Shown here one piece after another: positions 26,257 to 35,800 of a stretch of DNA of 64,000 nucleotides. Position numbers and translations under genes: made by a program. Numbering within the stretch: position 1 is the first letter of the stretch; each line of letters opens with the position of its first letter. Origin of the DNA: Ethanoligenens harbinense YUAN-3 (GTDB lineage: Bacteria; Bacillota; Clostridia; Oscillospirales; Ethanoligenentaceae); contig NC_014828.1 of the NCBI RefSeq assembly GCF_000178115.2, positions 186,001-250,000 on the forward strand, given 5' to 3'. The notes under the pieces are model-generated. The model saw only the letters and a list, made by a program, of their open reading frames with translations. It made no database searches and was not told the DNA's origin.

Positions 26257-26379
26257 GAAGCATTCCTCCTTTTTTCGGATGATTCGTCATGCAAAGGATG
26301 ACAAACCTAGTTTTCCCGTCCATTTCGGCCGCATGCGCACGGAAAACAGAAAAAAGCCGCATCTTTTTGAGCAGACGCA

Positions 26380-26413
26380 AACGATCTCCCGGCCACGGGC
26401 GCGGGAGATCGTT
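26380..26413. terminator. Hairpin downstream of recG
   Basis: AACGATCTCCC (26380-26390) pairs with GGGAGATCGTT (26403-26413), an 11-bp perfect stem. It stands 22 bases past the recG stop but lacks a T run, so termination is likely but not certain. Confidence 0.5.
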
Positions 26414-26435
26414 GATGATATATAAAACGTAAAAA

Positions 26436-28499
26436 TCAGTTGAATACGATGCCGTTTCCGGCAAACAGTGCGTCCACCGCATTGCGCAGGCCCGCATGCT
26501 CCTTTAGAGACAGCGCGGGATCCTGTCGCAGTAATGTATCGGCGGCTCGGCGCGCTTCCTGCAATATGTCCATATCCCCCATGAGGTCGGCGATGGCCAG
26601 CGCGGGCAGGCCATGCTGCCGTTTGCCAAAAAAATCGCCGGGGCCGCGCAGCTTCAGGTCTTGCTCTGCGATGGCAAACCCATCGGCCGTTTTGCACAGG
26701 GTTTGCAGCCGCTCACGAGTTGCAGCGTCTTCCGCATCGGAGATGAGGATGCAGTGCGACTGCGCCGCGCCGCGCCCCACCCGACCCCGCAACTGGTGCA
26801 GCTGTGAAAGGCCGAAGCGTTCGGCATTTTCCACCACCATCACAGTGGCAGCGGGTACGTCCACTCCCACCTCGATAACGGTGGTGCTCACCAGCAGCTT
26901 CAGGTCACCGGCGGCAAACGCCTGCATGACCTTCTCTTTTTCCCGCGCGGGCATCCGCCCGTGCAGCAGTCCTACCGGTATTCCGGCAAGAGAGGTTTCG
27001 GCCAGCCCGTCCCGCAACTGCACGGCAGCGGCCAGCTCGCTTTCGTCTGCTTCCACCAGCGGGCAGACGATATACGCCTGCTGTCCTTGCTCCACCTGCG
27101 TGCGCAGAAACCGGTGCACGCGCGCACGCAAGCCGCTACCCACCAGATAGGTTCTGACCGGCCGCCTGCCGGCGGGCAGTTCGTTCAGCACCGATACGTC
27201 CAGGTCGCCGTATATCATCAGGGAAAGTGTGCGCGGGATGGGTGTGGCCGACATGATGAGCATGTGCGGCGAGCTGGAATCGACCGCATCCGTGCTGCCT
27301 TTTGCCGCAAGCGCCGCCCGCTGCGCCACGCCGAAACGGTGCTGCTCATCGGTGATGACTAGCCCCAGGCGGTGAAACGCCACATCCTCCTGCAGCAGGG
27401 CGTGGGTGCCCACCACCAGTCCCACCGATCCGTCCGCAATCGCGGCCTTGACTTCGCGCTTTTTCGCAGCGGGTAGCCCGCCCGTGAGCAGGCCGACCCG
27501 CAGGCCGCTTGGAGCAAGCAGCCGTTCGAGATTCCGCGCATGCTGCGCGGCCAGAATCTCGGTGGGGGCCATGAGTGCCGACTGCAGCCCGCCGGCATGC
27601 GCCAGCACGCAGAGCGCCGCCGCCACCGTAGTTTTGCCGGAACCAACATCGCCCTCGATCAGACGGTTCATCGGCACGGCGCGCGCCATGTCGGCGGCCG
27701 CCTCCGCCACGGCGCGCAGCTGTGCGCCGGTGGGCGTGTAGGGCAGCGATGCAAAAAACGGTGCAAAATCAAAATCCGGCAGACAGCGCGGCGCGTGCCC
27801 GTCCGCCTGCCGGTGACGCAGCAGTCCCATGCCCAACAGCAGTGCCAGCAATTCGTCGAACACCAGCCTCCGGCGCGCGGCGGCCAGCGCCTGCCCGTCC
27901 CGTGGAAAATGGATATTTTGCAGCGCGCAGCCCACACGGCAGAGCTGGTACTCCGCCCGCAGTGTGTCGGGCAGCAGTTCGGGAATGGTGCGGGTCGCAA
28001 ACAGGCTAAGCGCCGCCTGCACTGCAGCGCCTACTGCACGCGAAGAAAGCCCCGCCGTGGTCGCATACACCGGGCGCAGGCCGGGGTTGCAGCCGGCAGG
28101 CAGACATTCGGGGGCGGTCATCGTTTTCCGGAACAGCGTGCCGCTCACCCGGCCGTACAGGAAATATGCTGCGCCCTCCTTGAGCAGCTCCGCAGCGTAT
28201 TTGTTGTTGAAAAACACAACTTCCAGTATGCCGCTGTCATCCGCCACCCGCGTCTTGCAGAGCAGCATGCCGCCGCTCGCCCTCGTCACCCGTATGGGCG
28301 CGCTCACCACGGCACGGATGCAGCACACCTCGCCCGGCGCTGCCTGCGAGATCGAAACCGGCCGTGTAAAATCTTCATAGCTGCGTGGAAACGTATACAG
28401 CAGGTCCCGCACGGTGTGTACGCCCAGCTTCGCAAACAGCGCGGCCCGTTTCGGCCCTACACCGCGCAGTGTGCGCACATTCCGCGCCAATTCCTCCAT
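26436..28499 (-). CDS. recG: ATP-dependent DNA helicase RecG
   Basis: 687-aa branch-migration helicase that processes stalled forks and Holliday junctions. N-terminal wedge/OB domain (residues about 1-200), then helicase motifs: Walker A EGDVGSGKTTVAAALCVLA, Walker B-like VITDEQHRFGV, MSATPIPRTL, and motif VI QLRGRVGRG. Start at ATG 28499 with GGGAGG four to five bases upstream; an in-frame extension to 28571 is less supported. It is the third gene of asp23-fakA-recG, a conserved Firmicute order. Confidence 0.95.
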   Translation of the reverse strand: MEELARNVRTLRGVGPKRAALFAKLGVHTVRDLLYTFPRSYEDFTRPVSISQAAPGEVCCIRAVVSAPIRVTRASGGMLLCKTRVADDSGILEVVFFNNKYAAELLKEGAAYFLYGRVSGTLFRKTMTAPECLPAGCNPGLRPVYATTAGLSSRAVGAAVQAALSLFATRTIPELLPDTLRAEYQLCRVGCALQNIHFPRDGQALAAARRRLVFDELLALLLGMGLLRHRQADGHAPRCLPDFDFAPFFASLPYTPTGAQLRAVAEAAADMARAVPMNRLIEGDVGSGKTTVAAALCVLAHAGGLQSALMAPTEILAAQHARNLERLLAPSGLRVGLLTGGLPAAKKREVKAAIADGSVGLVVGTHALLQEDVAFHRLGLVITDEQHRFGVAQRAALAAKGSTDAVDSSSPHMLIMSATPIPRTLSLMIYGDLDVSVLNELPAGRRPVRTYLVGSGLRARVHRFLRTQVEQGQQAYIVCPLVEADESELAAAVQLRDGLAETSLAGIPVGLLHGRMPAREKEKVMQAFAAGDLKLLVSTTVIEVGVDVPAATVMVVENAERFGLSQLHQLRGRVGRGAAQSHCILISDAEDAATRERLQTLCKTADGFAIAEQDLKLRGPGDFFGKRQHGLPALAIADLMGDMDILQEARRAADTLLRQDPALSLKEHAGLRNAVDALFAGNGIVFN

Positions 28500-28609
28500 G
28501 TGGCCTCCCATTGCAGCAAAAAGCGGCAGAAATTGTTTCCCGCCGCCGCAAACCTTATGTGAAACGGCCACGCCGCCAGCTCATTCCCTACAAATACAGT
28601 TCTCTCGGC

Positions 28610-30220
28610 TTATTCTACCGAAAGGATAAAACTGTAGATTGGCTGCCCGCCGTTGATGACATTGACCTCGGCCTGCGGGAACCGCCCCGCGATCTCCGCG
28701 CGCACCGTTTCCGCTTGTGCGGCGTTCACACCCTCGCCGTAGAGGATGGTGATGAACGCCGTGGATTTGTCCGCTAGGTCGCGCAGCAGCCGGACGGCTG
28801 CCCGCATGGTGTCGCCGTCGGTAAAGGATATGTGCCCTTCCTCCAGTGCGAGAATCTCGCCCTTGTGAATGCGTTTGCCGTCAAACTCGGTGTCCCGTAC
28901 CGCATAGGTCACCAACCCGGTGTGCACTTTGCCGTAGGCGGATTCCATGGCCAGCAGATTCTGCTCGGCATCCGCGTCAGGCAGATAGGCCAGCATGGCG
29001 GTCATCCCCTGCGGGATGGTCTTGGTATGAAGCACGCGCGCCTTGCCCGCGGAAAGCGCCGCGGCCTGTTCGGCCGCCATCAGGATGTTTTTGTTATTGG
29101 GAAGGATGAACACCGTCTGCGCCGCCACGCCTTCCACTGCCTTGAGAATATCTTCGGTGCTGGGGTTCATCGTCTGGCCGCCCTCTACCACCGCGTCCAC
29201 GCCGAGGTCGCGGAAGACGGCAGCCACACCCTTGCCGGATGCCACGGCCACGAACCCGATGGCTTTCAACGGTTCGCTGTCCGCTTTTTCGCGGTGCTGC
29301 TCGTGCATGTTGTCAATCTTCAGATCGGTGAGGAATCCGAACGTGAGCGCTTCCTCAATGGCTTTGCCGGGGTGATCGGTGTGGCAGTGCACCTTGATGA
29401 AATCCTCATCGTCCGCCACCAGCACGCAGTCGCCCAGTGATTCCAGAAACGCGCGCAGCGCCAGGGAGTCTTTTGTGGCTACGTTTTTCCGCTTGTTGAT
29501 GATAAATTCGGTGCAGTAGGCATAGGCGCTCTCGTCCTCGGCGCTGGCCGCCGCGTCATGCTCCGGCGGCACGTCCTGTTCCGGTTCGGCGGCGGCCGCT
29601 TTGCCTTCCAGCACATCCAGCATGGCGGACAGGATGATGACCAGCCCCTGCCCACCGGAGTCTACCACGCCGGCCTTTTTCAGCACCGGCAACATATCGG
29701 GCGTGCGGGCAAGCGTGTCCTTTGCCTGCTCCACCGTCGCCAGAAAAACGGCGTGCATGTCTTCGCCGTTGTTGGCGCCAAAAGCGGCAGCCACGGCGGC
29801 CTCGCGCGCCACCGTGAGGATGGTGCCCTCTGCAGGCTTCATCACGGCTTTATAGGCGGCGTCCACGCCGCTTTGGAGCGCGCCGGCCCAGTCGGCGGCG
29901 GTTGCCGCCTCTTTGCCCCGGAGTGCAAGTGCCATGCCGCGCACCAGTAGCGACAAAATGACTCCGGAATTGCCGCGCGCACCCCGCAGTAGGGCCGTAG
30001 CCGCCGCCCGTGCCACTTCGCCCGCGCCCGCGTCCGCATCCACCGCGGCCAGCGCATGTGCGCATGCGCCCATCGTGCGGGACATATTCGAGCCCGTATC
30101 GCCATCCGGCACGGGAAAAACATTCAGGGCGTTCACCTGTGCGGCCTGTGTCTCAATAGCCTGCGCCGCCGCCTGAAACATCTGGTTGAGCATCACGCCG
30201 GTAATGGTCGGATTCTCCAT
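28610..30220 (-). CDS. fakA: DAK2 domain fatty acid kinase FakA-like protein (YloV)
   Basis: 536-aa protein. N-terminal DhaL/DAK2 ATP-binding domain with NVFPVPDGDTGSNMSRTM (Mg-ATP aspartates) and RGARGNSGVILS; a middle domain; and a C-terminal DegV-like FakB-binding region (from QTVFILPNNKNILMAAEQAA). In Gram-positives FakA phosphorylates fatty acids held by FakB; no fakB is in this window. The ATG at 30220 has AAGGTGG eight bases upstream; a GTG at 30232 would overlap that site. It follows asp23 by 81 bases. Confidence 0.9.
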   Translation of the reverse strand: MENPTITGVMLNQMFQAAAQAIETQAAQVNALNVFPVPDGDTGSNMSRTMGACAHALAAVDADAGAGEVARAAATALLRGARGNSGVILSLLVRGMALALRGKEAATAADWAGALQSGVDAAYKAVMKPAEGTILTVAREAAVAAAFGANNGEDMHAVFLATVEQAKDTLARTPDMLPVLKKAGVVDSGGQGLVIILSAMLDVLEGKAAAAEPEQDVPPEHDAAASAEDESAYAYCTEFIINKRKNVATKDSLALRAFLESLGDCVLVADDEDFIKVHCHTDHPGKAIEEALTFGFLTDLKIDNMHEQHREKADSEPLKAIGFVAVASGKGVAAVFRDLGVDAVVEGGQTMNPSTEDILKAVEGVAAQTVFILPNNKNILMAAEQAAALSAGKARVLHTKTIPQGMTAMLAYLPDADAEQNLLAMESAYGKVHTGLVTYAVRDTEFDGKRIHKGEILALEEGHISFTDGDTMRAAVRLLRDLADKSTAFITILYGEGVNAAQAETVRAEIAGRFPQAEVNVINGGQPIYSFILSVE

Positions 30221-30301
30221 GTTGATTGCCACCTTTTTCTCGCTTGATACAGGTCGCCCGGCCCTGCGGTCCCACCGGTCCAGGCTTTCACAAACGGCTG
30301 T

Positions 30302-30658
30302 TCAGTCGGCTCTCATGCCGTCCACATAGACGTTCACGCTCTCCACCGTGAGGCCGGTTGCTTCCTCAATGGTGTAGCGCACTTTTTTAATGATGCTTTT
30401 GACGATCTCGGCGATGTTCACGCCATAGGTGACGATAATATGCAGATCCACCACCAGCTCGCGGCCGTTTGCGGTGACGAGCACGCCGTGGTCGATCTTT
30501 TTGCGCCCGAAAAACGAGGCGATGCCCTGCGCGGCATTGCCCGGTGCCATGCCGGCCACGCCGTAGCAGGACGACACGGCGCTGCCGATCAGGGTGCTGT
30601 AATATTCATTGCTCACATCCACAATGCCGTTGGGGGTTTCCAGAATGATCATATCCAT
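30302..30658 (-). CDS. Asp23/Gls24 family envelope stress protein
   Basis: About 118-aa protein of the Asp23 family (YloU-like): GIVDVSNEYYSTLIGSAVSS at the N terminus, GVLVTANGRELVVDLHIIVT in the middle and a C-terminal ESVNVYVDGMR. Such proteins are membrane-tethered or cytoplasmic scaffolds linked to cell-envelope stress. The start is either ATG 30658 or ATG 30652; both share one AAAGGAG. It heads the conserved asp23-fakA-recG order; no clear promoter is visible between it and the SBP gene upstream. Confidence 0.9.
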   Translation of the reverse strand: MDMIILETPNGIVDVSNEYYSTLIGSAVSSCYGVAGMAPGNAAQGIASFFGRKKIDHGVLVTANGRELVVDLHIIVTYGVNIAEIVKSIIKKVRYTIEEATGLTVESVNVYVDGMRAD

Positions 30659-30715
30659 TCCACTCCTTTTCACCGGCGCAGTCCACGGCCGGTCTGTCCG
30701 ATCAGCCGTCCGGCC

Positions 30716-32278
30716 CTAATAATGCCAGCCGGCAATGCCATAAAGTACGTTTTGCACGGTCGGATTTACCGTGCCGGACAGACCGGGCGTGAACGTCACG
30801 GAGCCGGTCTTGAAACACAGCGCAATAAACGGCATCTCGCTGGTATACGCGGTGGTAAGCGCACTGAGTGCGCCGCCCGTCCGCCAGGTATTAAACGCCG
30901 CGAGGGTGGCGCTGTTTGCGGGCACGCCGTATGCCGCCGCGCCGCCGGGTGCCAGCAGCGGGGAAAGATCCATATCGGCCGTGAGCGAAAGATTGCCCAG
31001 ATACAGATCGTAACTGCCGGCCTGCAAAGCGGCAACATAGGCGGCAAACGGCTGCGCGTTGATGGTAATGCCGATCCCCGCCTTGGCAAGCGAAACCTTG
31101 ATCTGGTTGGCTGCCGCCGTCATCTGCTGGTCCCCGCTGTTGACCAACAGCGTCAACTGCAGGGGGCTTGCGCCGCCCGCCTTGGTGGCCACGCCGCCGA
31201 TGTTCTGCGCGGTGTAACCCGCCGCCGTGAGTTCCGTAGCGGCTTTATCCAACTGTGCGCGCAGTTCGGTGCTCGCGGGCTTCACACCGTCGGCCCAGTC
31301 CGGATTATACGGGAGATCGGTGGGCAGTGCCTGCGCCGAAAATGCGTCGTCGCTCAGTGACTGGCGGTCGAGCGCAAACGAAATGGCTCTGCGCACATGT
31401 GCGTCCGCCGTGAGCGAGTGCCCCGAATTGACCCCCATGAATACCATGCGGTTGAGATTTACGGTCTTGGAATCGAGGTTGGCGGCTGGAACCGCCCCGT
31501 TGCCGTAATCGGTGTAGAGGTAATTGATCTCGCCGATTTTCAAGCTGCCAAGCACGGCGTCGCTGCTGGGCATGTTGACCAGCGCAATGGTCTGAAAACC
31601 GAACGTGCCGCCCCCATACCAGTTTTTATTAACCGAAAGCGTGCCGCTGAACTGGTTGGTGGAAAAGGTATATGGTCCGCTGCCGACAGGCGGCGTGCGG
31701 GCGGCGGCCACGCTTCCCGTCTTGATGATGGGGATATCCAGCAGGTTCTGCGCCAGCGTGTCGGGAGCGGAAAGGGTGAAGACCACCGTGCCGCTTCCCT
31801 GGGGCGTGACCGACGCGATATTGCCCACATTGCCGTAAAAATAGGACGACGGCGTGCTTTTGACGAGATTGTAACTATAGGCCACATCCTGCGCCGTAAG
31901 CGCCGACCCGTCGGAAAATTTTACGCCGCCGCGCAACTGCACCATCATGGTGGTGCCGCTGTTGGTGATCGACGCGGCCAGACCCTGCCGTGCGGTAAAG
32001 GTCGTGTCCGGCTGCGTAAGGCTGTCGTAAAGAAGCGGCCAAAGCGTCACATTGATCATGCAGCCGCTGGTCAGCGGGTTCATGTCCTGCGCAAACACCA
32101 CGGGCAGGCTGAACGTGGTGGGCTTGGTCGCGGTCTGCGACGACACTTTGGCTGAAGACGTTTGGGATGAAGAAGACGGCTTTGACGAAGACGCCCCGCT
32201 ACTCGCCGCGCAGCCGGCCAGCGCAAATGCCAAAAGCAACGCCAAAAGGCCCAAAACCCATCGGTGATTCTGTTTCAA
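30716..32278 (-). CDS. ABC transporter substrate-binding lipoprotein, family 5 (peptide/nickel type)
   Basis: 520-aa secreted lipoprotein. The signal peptide is VLGLLALLLAFALAGC with a lipobox LAGC; a Ser/Thr-rich linker follows (about residues 24-50), then the SBP_bac_5 fold (SLPVVFAQDMNPLTSGC, RRAISFALDRQSL, YDLYLGNLSLT). The start is TTG 32278, ten bases after GGGGGA, because upstream in-frame codons lack a signal peptide. No permease or ATPase genes are adjacent, so the transporter is encoded elsewhere or the protein is an orphan receptor. Ligand unknown. Confidence 0.88.
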   Translation of the reverse strand: MKQNHRWVLGLLALLLAFALAGCAASSGASSSKPSSSSQTSSAKVSSQTATKPTTFSLPVVFAQDMNPLTSGCMINVTLWPLLYDSLTQPDTTFTARQGLAASITNSGTTMMVQLRGGVKFSDGSALTAQDVAYSYNLVKSTPSSYFYGNVGNIASVTPQGSGTVVFTLSAPDTLAQNLLDIPIIKTGSVAAARTPPVGSGPYTFSTNQFSGTLSVNKNWYGGGTFGFQTIALVNMPSSDAVLGSLKIGEINYLYTDYGNGAVPAANLDSKTVNLNRMVFMGVNSGHSLTADAHVRRAISFALDRQSLSDDAFSAQALPTDLPYNPDWADGVKPASTELRAQLDKAATELTAAGYTAQNIGGVATKAGGASPLQLTLLVNSGDQQMTAAANQIKVSLAKAGIGITINAQPFAAYVAALQAGSYDLYLGNLSLTADMDLSPLLAPGGAAAYGVPANSATLAAFNTWRTGGALSALTTAYTSEMPFIALCFKTGSVTFTPGLSGTVNPTVQNVLYGIAGWHY

Positions 32279-32350
32279 AAAAGGAAATCCCCCTTCACAG
32301 GGTGTGGGGCTTCGGCCGCCCCAACGGATATGAATGCGTGTTCTCCTCTT

Positions 32351-32379
32351 ATCATAACACGTTCCGCCCATATCGTAAA
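32351..32379 (-). promoter_or_regulatory. Promoter of the SBP gene
   Basis: On the minus strand TTTACG (32379-32374), a 17-bp spacer and TATGAT (32356-32351), about 75 bases upstream of the TTG start. Confidence 0.55.
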
Positions 32380-32404
32380 GCAGTGGAAATCGGAAAGACT
32401 CCAT

Positions 32405-32441
32405 AAAAAAGAAGCAGGGCGAAACCGTACGGTTTCGCCCT
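32405..32441 (-). terminator. Terminator of spoVS
   Basis: A perfect 26-nt palindrome with no loop (AGGGCGAAACCGT and its complement, 32416-32441) followed on the minus strand by GCTTCTTTTTT. Confidence 0.85.
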
Positions 32442-32463
32442 GGCAAAGACGAACAACAGGCAC

Positions 32464-32724
32464 TTATACTGTCTTGACAATCAGGCGGATAGCGGTACGG
32501 TTTTCCCCCGCCACCTCCACGTTGGCAAAACCGGGGACGCAAACGATATCGATTCCTGAAGGGGCAAGATAACCGCGGGCAATAGCAATGGATTTGATCG
32601 CCTGATTGGTGGCACCGGCACCCACAGACTGAATCTCAGCCGCACTTTTGTCGCGGATGACATTCGCTATGGCTCCGGCAACTGCATGGGGAGCGGATTT
32701 GGATGAAACTTTGATGATTTCCAT
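32464..32724 (-). CDS. spoVS: Stage V sporulation protein S
   Basis: 86-aa Alba-like protein, small and nearly invariant in endospore formers: MEIIKVSSKSAPHAVAGAIA at the start and IKSIAIARGYLAPSGIDI in the middle. It affects spore coat assembly and sporulation timing in Bacillus. Its presence is the strongest sign that this genome belongs to a sporulating lineage, although relatives also occur in some non-sporulators. Start ATG 32724; the site GGAAGTGGGG upstream is moderate. Confidence 0.93.
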   Translation of the reverse strand: MEIIKVSSKSAPHAVAGAIANVIRDKSAAEIQSVGAGATNQAIKSIAIARGYLAPSGIDIVCVPGFANVEVAGENRTAIRLIVKTV

Positions 32725-32861
32725 AATGACCCCACTTCCTGTGAAGATAGTAGAATGGAACTCTGCTGCTGGCGGTTTTGGCGGCTGGCCAAGCCCATGG
32801 CAAGGCAAACGCACAGTCGTATTGTTCACACAAAATTCCGCCGCCAAAGAATCCTGCCCTT

Positions 32862-32890
32862 ATTGTAAGACGAAAAAATTAAAATAGCAA
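32862..32890 (-). promoter_or_regulatory. SigA-type promoter of spoVS
   Basis: On the minus strand TTGCTA (32890-32885), a 17-bp spacer and TACAAT (32867-32862), giving a leader of about 130 nt. A SigH-type promoter, as used in Bacillus, was not found. Confidence 0.55.
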
Positions 32891-32909
32891 GCTTTTTTGG
32901 AAATATATG

Positions 32910-33689
32910 TTATTTAATTTGAACTCTTTTAACAAAATTCGTTTTTTGTGTGAAATGATCTATGTCGAATATGACACCAGACAGTTGATAAGGCGCCCCT
33001 GCGTTCGCAAAGCGTACCGGCATTTTGGTCAGGTATCGCTCCAGCACCAGATGGGGTTCCACGCCCAAAATGGAGCGGACCGGCCCCGTCATACCGATAT
33101 CGGTGATATAGCCTGTCTGTTTGGAAAGAATTTCCTCATCCGCGGTCTGCACATGCGTGTGCGTGCCGTACACCGCGCTGACCCGCCCGTCCAGATAAAA
33201 TCCGAGGGCACGTTTTTCGCTGGTAGCCTCGGCGTGGAAATCCACCAGGATGACGGCCTTGCCTACCGTACGTTCGATCTCTTTGAGAATGGCGTCGGCG
33301 GCATAAAACGGGTTGTCCAGACTGTCCAGAAACACGGTGCCCATCAGGTTGACGACGCAGACCTGGACCCGCCCGGTATCCACCACGCACCAGCCGTGGC
33401 CGGGGTCGCGCGCGGGATAGTTGGCCGGGCGCAGCAGAAATGGGTTTTCCTCCAGCATGTCGTGCAATTCGCGGCGCCGGTAAACATGGTTGCCGGTGGT
33501 GATGACGTCCGCGCCGCTGGTGAAGATATGCTGCGCCGAACCGGGTGTGATGCCGTTGCCGTCCGCGGAATTCTCTCCGTTTACAATGGTAACGTCCACC
33601 CCGTACAGTTTTTTCAGCGCCGGCAGGTGCTCGCGCAGAAAACCGCACCCTCCCGAACCAACGACATCTCCAACGGCCAGAACGACCAT
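32910..33689 (-). CDS. ymdB: YmdB-family metallophosphoesterase
   Basis: 259-aa protein of the TIGR00282 family: AVGDVVGSGGCGFLREHLP at the start, metal ligands in VNGENSADGNG and TGNHVY, VDFHAEATSEK, and YGTHTHVQTADEEIL. In Bacillus YmdB has 2',3'-cAMP phosphodiesterase activity and affects motility and biofilm decisions. It is downstream of the RNase Y gene, the usual Firmicute neighbour (rny-ymdB), here separated by a terminator. The gene ends 20 bases from the spoVS promoter. Confidence 0.93.
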   Translation of the reverse strand: MVVLAVGDVVGSGGCGFLREHLPALKKLYGVDVTIVNGENSADGNGITPGSAQHIFTSGADVITTGNHVYRRRELHDMLEENPFLLRPANYPARDPGHGWCVVDTGRVQVCVVNLMGTVFLDSLDNPFYAADAILKEIERTVGKAVILVDFHAEATSEKRALGFYLDGRVSAVYGTHTHVQTADEEILSKQTGYITDIGMTGPVRSILGVEPHLVLERYLTKMPVRFANAGAPYQLSGVIFDIDHFTQKTNFVKRVQIK

Positions 33690-33744
33690 ATGCGCACTCC
33701 CTCTCCAAACGCCGCGCTACGCGCGGCTCGTTTCTTTACAAAAA

Positions 33745-33780
33745 CAAAACGAGGATGCGGCACACCACATCCTCGTTGTT
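33745..33780 (-). terminator. Terminator of rny
   Basis: AACGAGGATG pairs with CATCCTCGTT (10 bp). On the minus strand it is followed by TTGTTTTTG. It separates rny from ymdB. Confidence 0.7.
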
Positions 33781-33805
33781 TACGCGCACCCACAGCGGGT
33801 GGCGC

Positions 33806-35365
33806 TCATTTGGCATACTCGATGGCACGGCTCTCACGGATAACGTGAACCTTGATCTGGCCGGGATATTCCATCTCGTGCTCGATTTTGGCCACGATAT
33901 CGCGGGCAACCAGCACGATCTGGCGATCGTCCAGTGCTTCCGGCCGCACCATGATGCGTACTTCGCGCCCCGCCTGAATGGCGAATGATTTTTCCACGCC
34001 CTCAAACGAATTGGCGATGGTCTCAAGCTTCTCCAACCGGTGGATATAGTTCTCGAGGTTTTCACGCCGTGCGCCCGGTCGCGCGGCCGAGATGGCATCG
34101 GCGGCCTGCACCAGGCAGGCGACCACCGTGCGCGCTTCCACATCGCCGTGATGCGCTTCAATGGCATGGATAATATCCGCATGTTCCTTGTATTTTTTGG
34201 CGATATCGACGCCAATGTCCACATGGGAACCCTCGACCTCGCGGTCGACCGACTTACCGATATCATGCAACAGACCGGCGCGGCGAGCCGTGGTGGCGTC
34301 TGCATGCAGCTCCGCCGCCATGAAGCCCGCAAGCTGCGCGACCTCCAGCGAATGGTTGAGAACGTTCTGGCCGTAGCTGGTACGGTAACGCAGTCGCCCA
34401 AGCAGTTTGACCAGTTCGTGGTGCATGCCGTGGATGCCCATCTCGATAATGGCCTGTTCACCTTCCTGACGGATGGTGTTCTCCACTTCTTTTTTGGCCT
34501 TTTCGACCATTTCCTCGATGCGCGCGGGATGGATGCGTCCATCGGTAATCAGGCGTTCGAGCGCGATGCGCGCGACTTCGCGGCGCACCGGATCGAAGCT
34601 GGAAAGCGTGATGGCCTCCGGCGTGTCGTCGATGATGAGATCCACACCGGTCAGGGTCTCCAGCGTGCGGATGTTACGCCCCTCGCGGCCGATGATGCGG
34701 CCTTTCATCTCATCGTTGGGCAGCGGCACCACCGAAACGGTGGCTTCGGCCACATGGTCTGCGGCGCAGCGCTGCACGGCGGTGGTGATGATCTCCCGTG
34801 CGCGCGCGTCCGACTCGTCTTTCAGCTGCTGCTCATAGTCTTTGACGCGCACCGACTTTTCATACGCCAGTTCGTTTTCCAGCCGACTGAGTAGGTAGTC
34901 TTTGGCCTGCTCGGTGGTGAACCCGGAAATGCGCTCCAGTGTTTCAAGCTGCTGGCTCTTGACGGCTTCTGCTTCGTCCAGCCGCTCCTGGGCGGCCTTA
35001 TTACGTTTGTTGAGGGTCTCGTCCTTTTGTTCCAGTTGCTCCAGTTTGCGGTCGATGGATTCCTCTTTCTGGATCAGGCGGCGTTCCTGCCTGGTCACTT
35101 CGGAGCGACGATCACGGATCTCTTTTTCCGCGTCGGCGCGCAACTTGTGCATCTCATCCTTGGCCTCGAGCAGCGCTTCTTTTTTCTTGTTTTCCGCTTC
35201 TTTCAGTGCGTCACCGACAATCCGACGTGCTTCATCTTCGGCCGATTTAATTTCCGCTTCCGCAATCCGCCTGCGGTAGGCAATTCCCAGAAAAAAGCCC
35301 ACCACCGCGCACACAACGATCAGAATGACGGCAATGACGACCTCTATCGTACCCATGCCGCTCAA
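33806..35365 (-). CDS. rny: Ribonuclease Y
   Basis: 519-aa membrane-anchored endoribonuclease that starts mRNA decay in Firmicutes. N-terminal transmembrane helix (about 4-25), a long charged coiled coil (about 30-200), a KH domain with [19 protein letters not shown] and an HD domain with GLLHDIGKS. It is about as long as the Bacillus enzyme. The start is TTG 35365, five bases after AGGAGG; ATG 35356 would be 14 bases from it. It is transcribed alone upstream of ymdB. Confidence 0.94.
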   Translation of the reverse strand: MSGMGTIEVVIAVILIVVCAVVGFFLGIAYRRRIAEAEIKSAEDEARRIVGDALKEAENKKKEALLEAKDEMHKLRADAEKEIRDRRSEVTRQERRLIQKEESIDRKLEQLEQKDETLNKRNKAAQERLDEAEAVKSQQLETLERISGFTTEQAKDYLLSRLENELAYEKSVRVKDYEQQLKDESDARAREIITTAVQRCAADHVAEATVSVVPLPNDEMKGRIIGREGRNIRTLETLTGVDLIIDDTPEAITLSSFDPVRREVARIALERLITDGRIHPARIEEMVEKAKKEVENTIRQEGEQAIIEMGIHGMHHELVKLLGRLRYRTSYGQNVLNHSLEVAQLAGFMAAELHADATTARRAGLLHDIGKSVDREVEGSHVDIGVDIAKKYKEHADIIHAIEAHHGDVEARTVVACLVQAADAISAARPGARRENLENYIHRLEKLETIANSFEGVEKSFAIQAGREVRIMVRPEALDDRQIVLVARDIVAKIEHEMEYPGQIKVHVIRESRAIEYAK

Positions 35366-35800
35366 CGGCACCTCCTTGCCCCGCAATCATCACAGGCCGT
35401 CTTTTTTCTTCTTTATATGCAATTTTCCGCTTTCAGGCGCGCTTGTCCGCGCGCCGTGTGACATCTAAACATATATATAAAGAGATCAAAATATCCAAAG
35501 CCCGTGTGTCATATCACAAAATGGTACTCTATTTCAATATTCTAAGGCCATGAAGCGGGATTGTCAAGCAAAAGTGACCTTTTTCATGCATTTTGCGTCA
35601 TCAGGCAAGCGAAATGCGTACATACGGTTTTTTTTCAGGCAACGCAAAAGGAGGGCGCGCCGTTGTGCGTCAGGCGTCCCCCTTTTGAATAGTCCGTGCA
35701 TGGCGGCTTGCTCACCGCAAACCCCATACAGGCGTTGCTTCGGCGGCGCAGGTCCGCCCGCGCAACAGCCGTTTGATTTTTACCCGTTTCTGTAGCCCGT
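35366..35800. other. Gene-free stretch between clpC and rny
   Basis: No credible gene. The rny end is AT-rich (35470-35560) with candidate promoter boxes on the minus strand (TTGGAT-17-TATATG or TTGTGA-18-GATATT), none convincing. The clpC end (35750-35800) contains GC-rich complementary segments (GTTGC/GCAAC, GGCGG/CCGCC) but no T-tailed terminator. Confidence 0.4.

Noticed and set aside
32725-32909. SigH-type promoter for spoVS
   Set aside because: An AGGATTC and GAATTT pair exists, but the spacing is several bases too short. A SigA-type promoter fits better.
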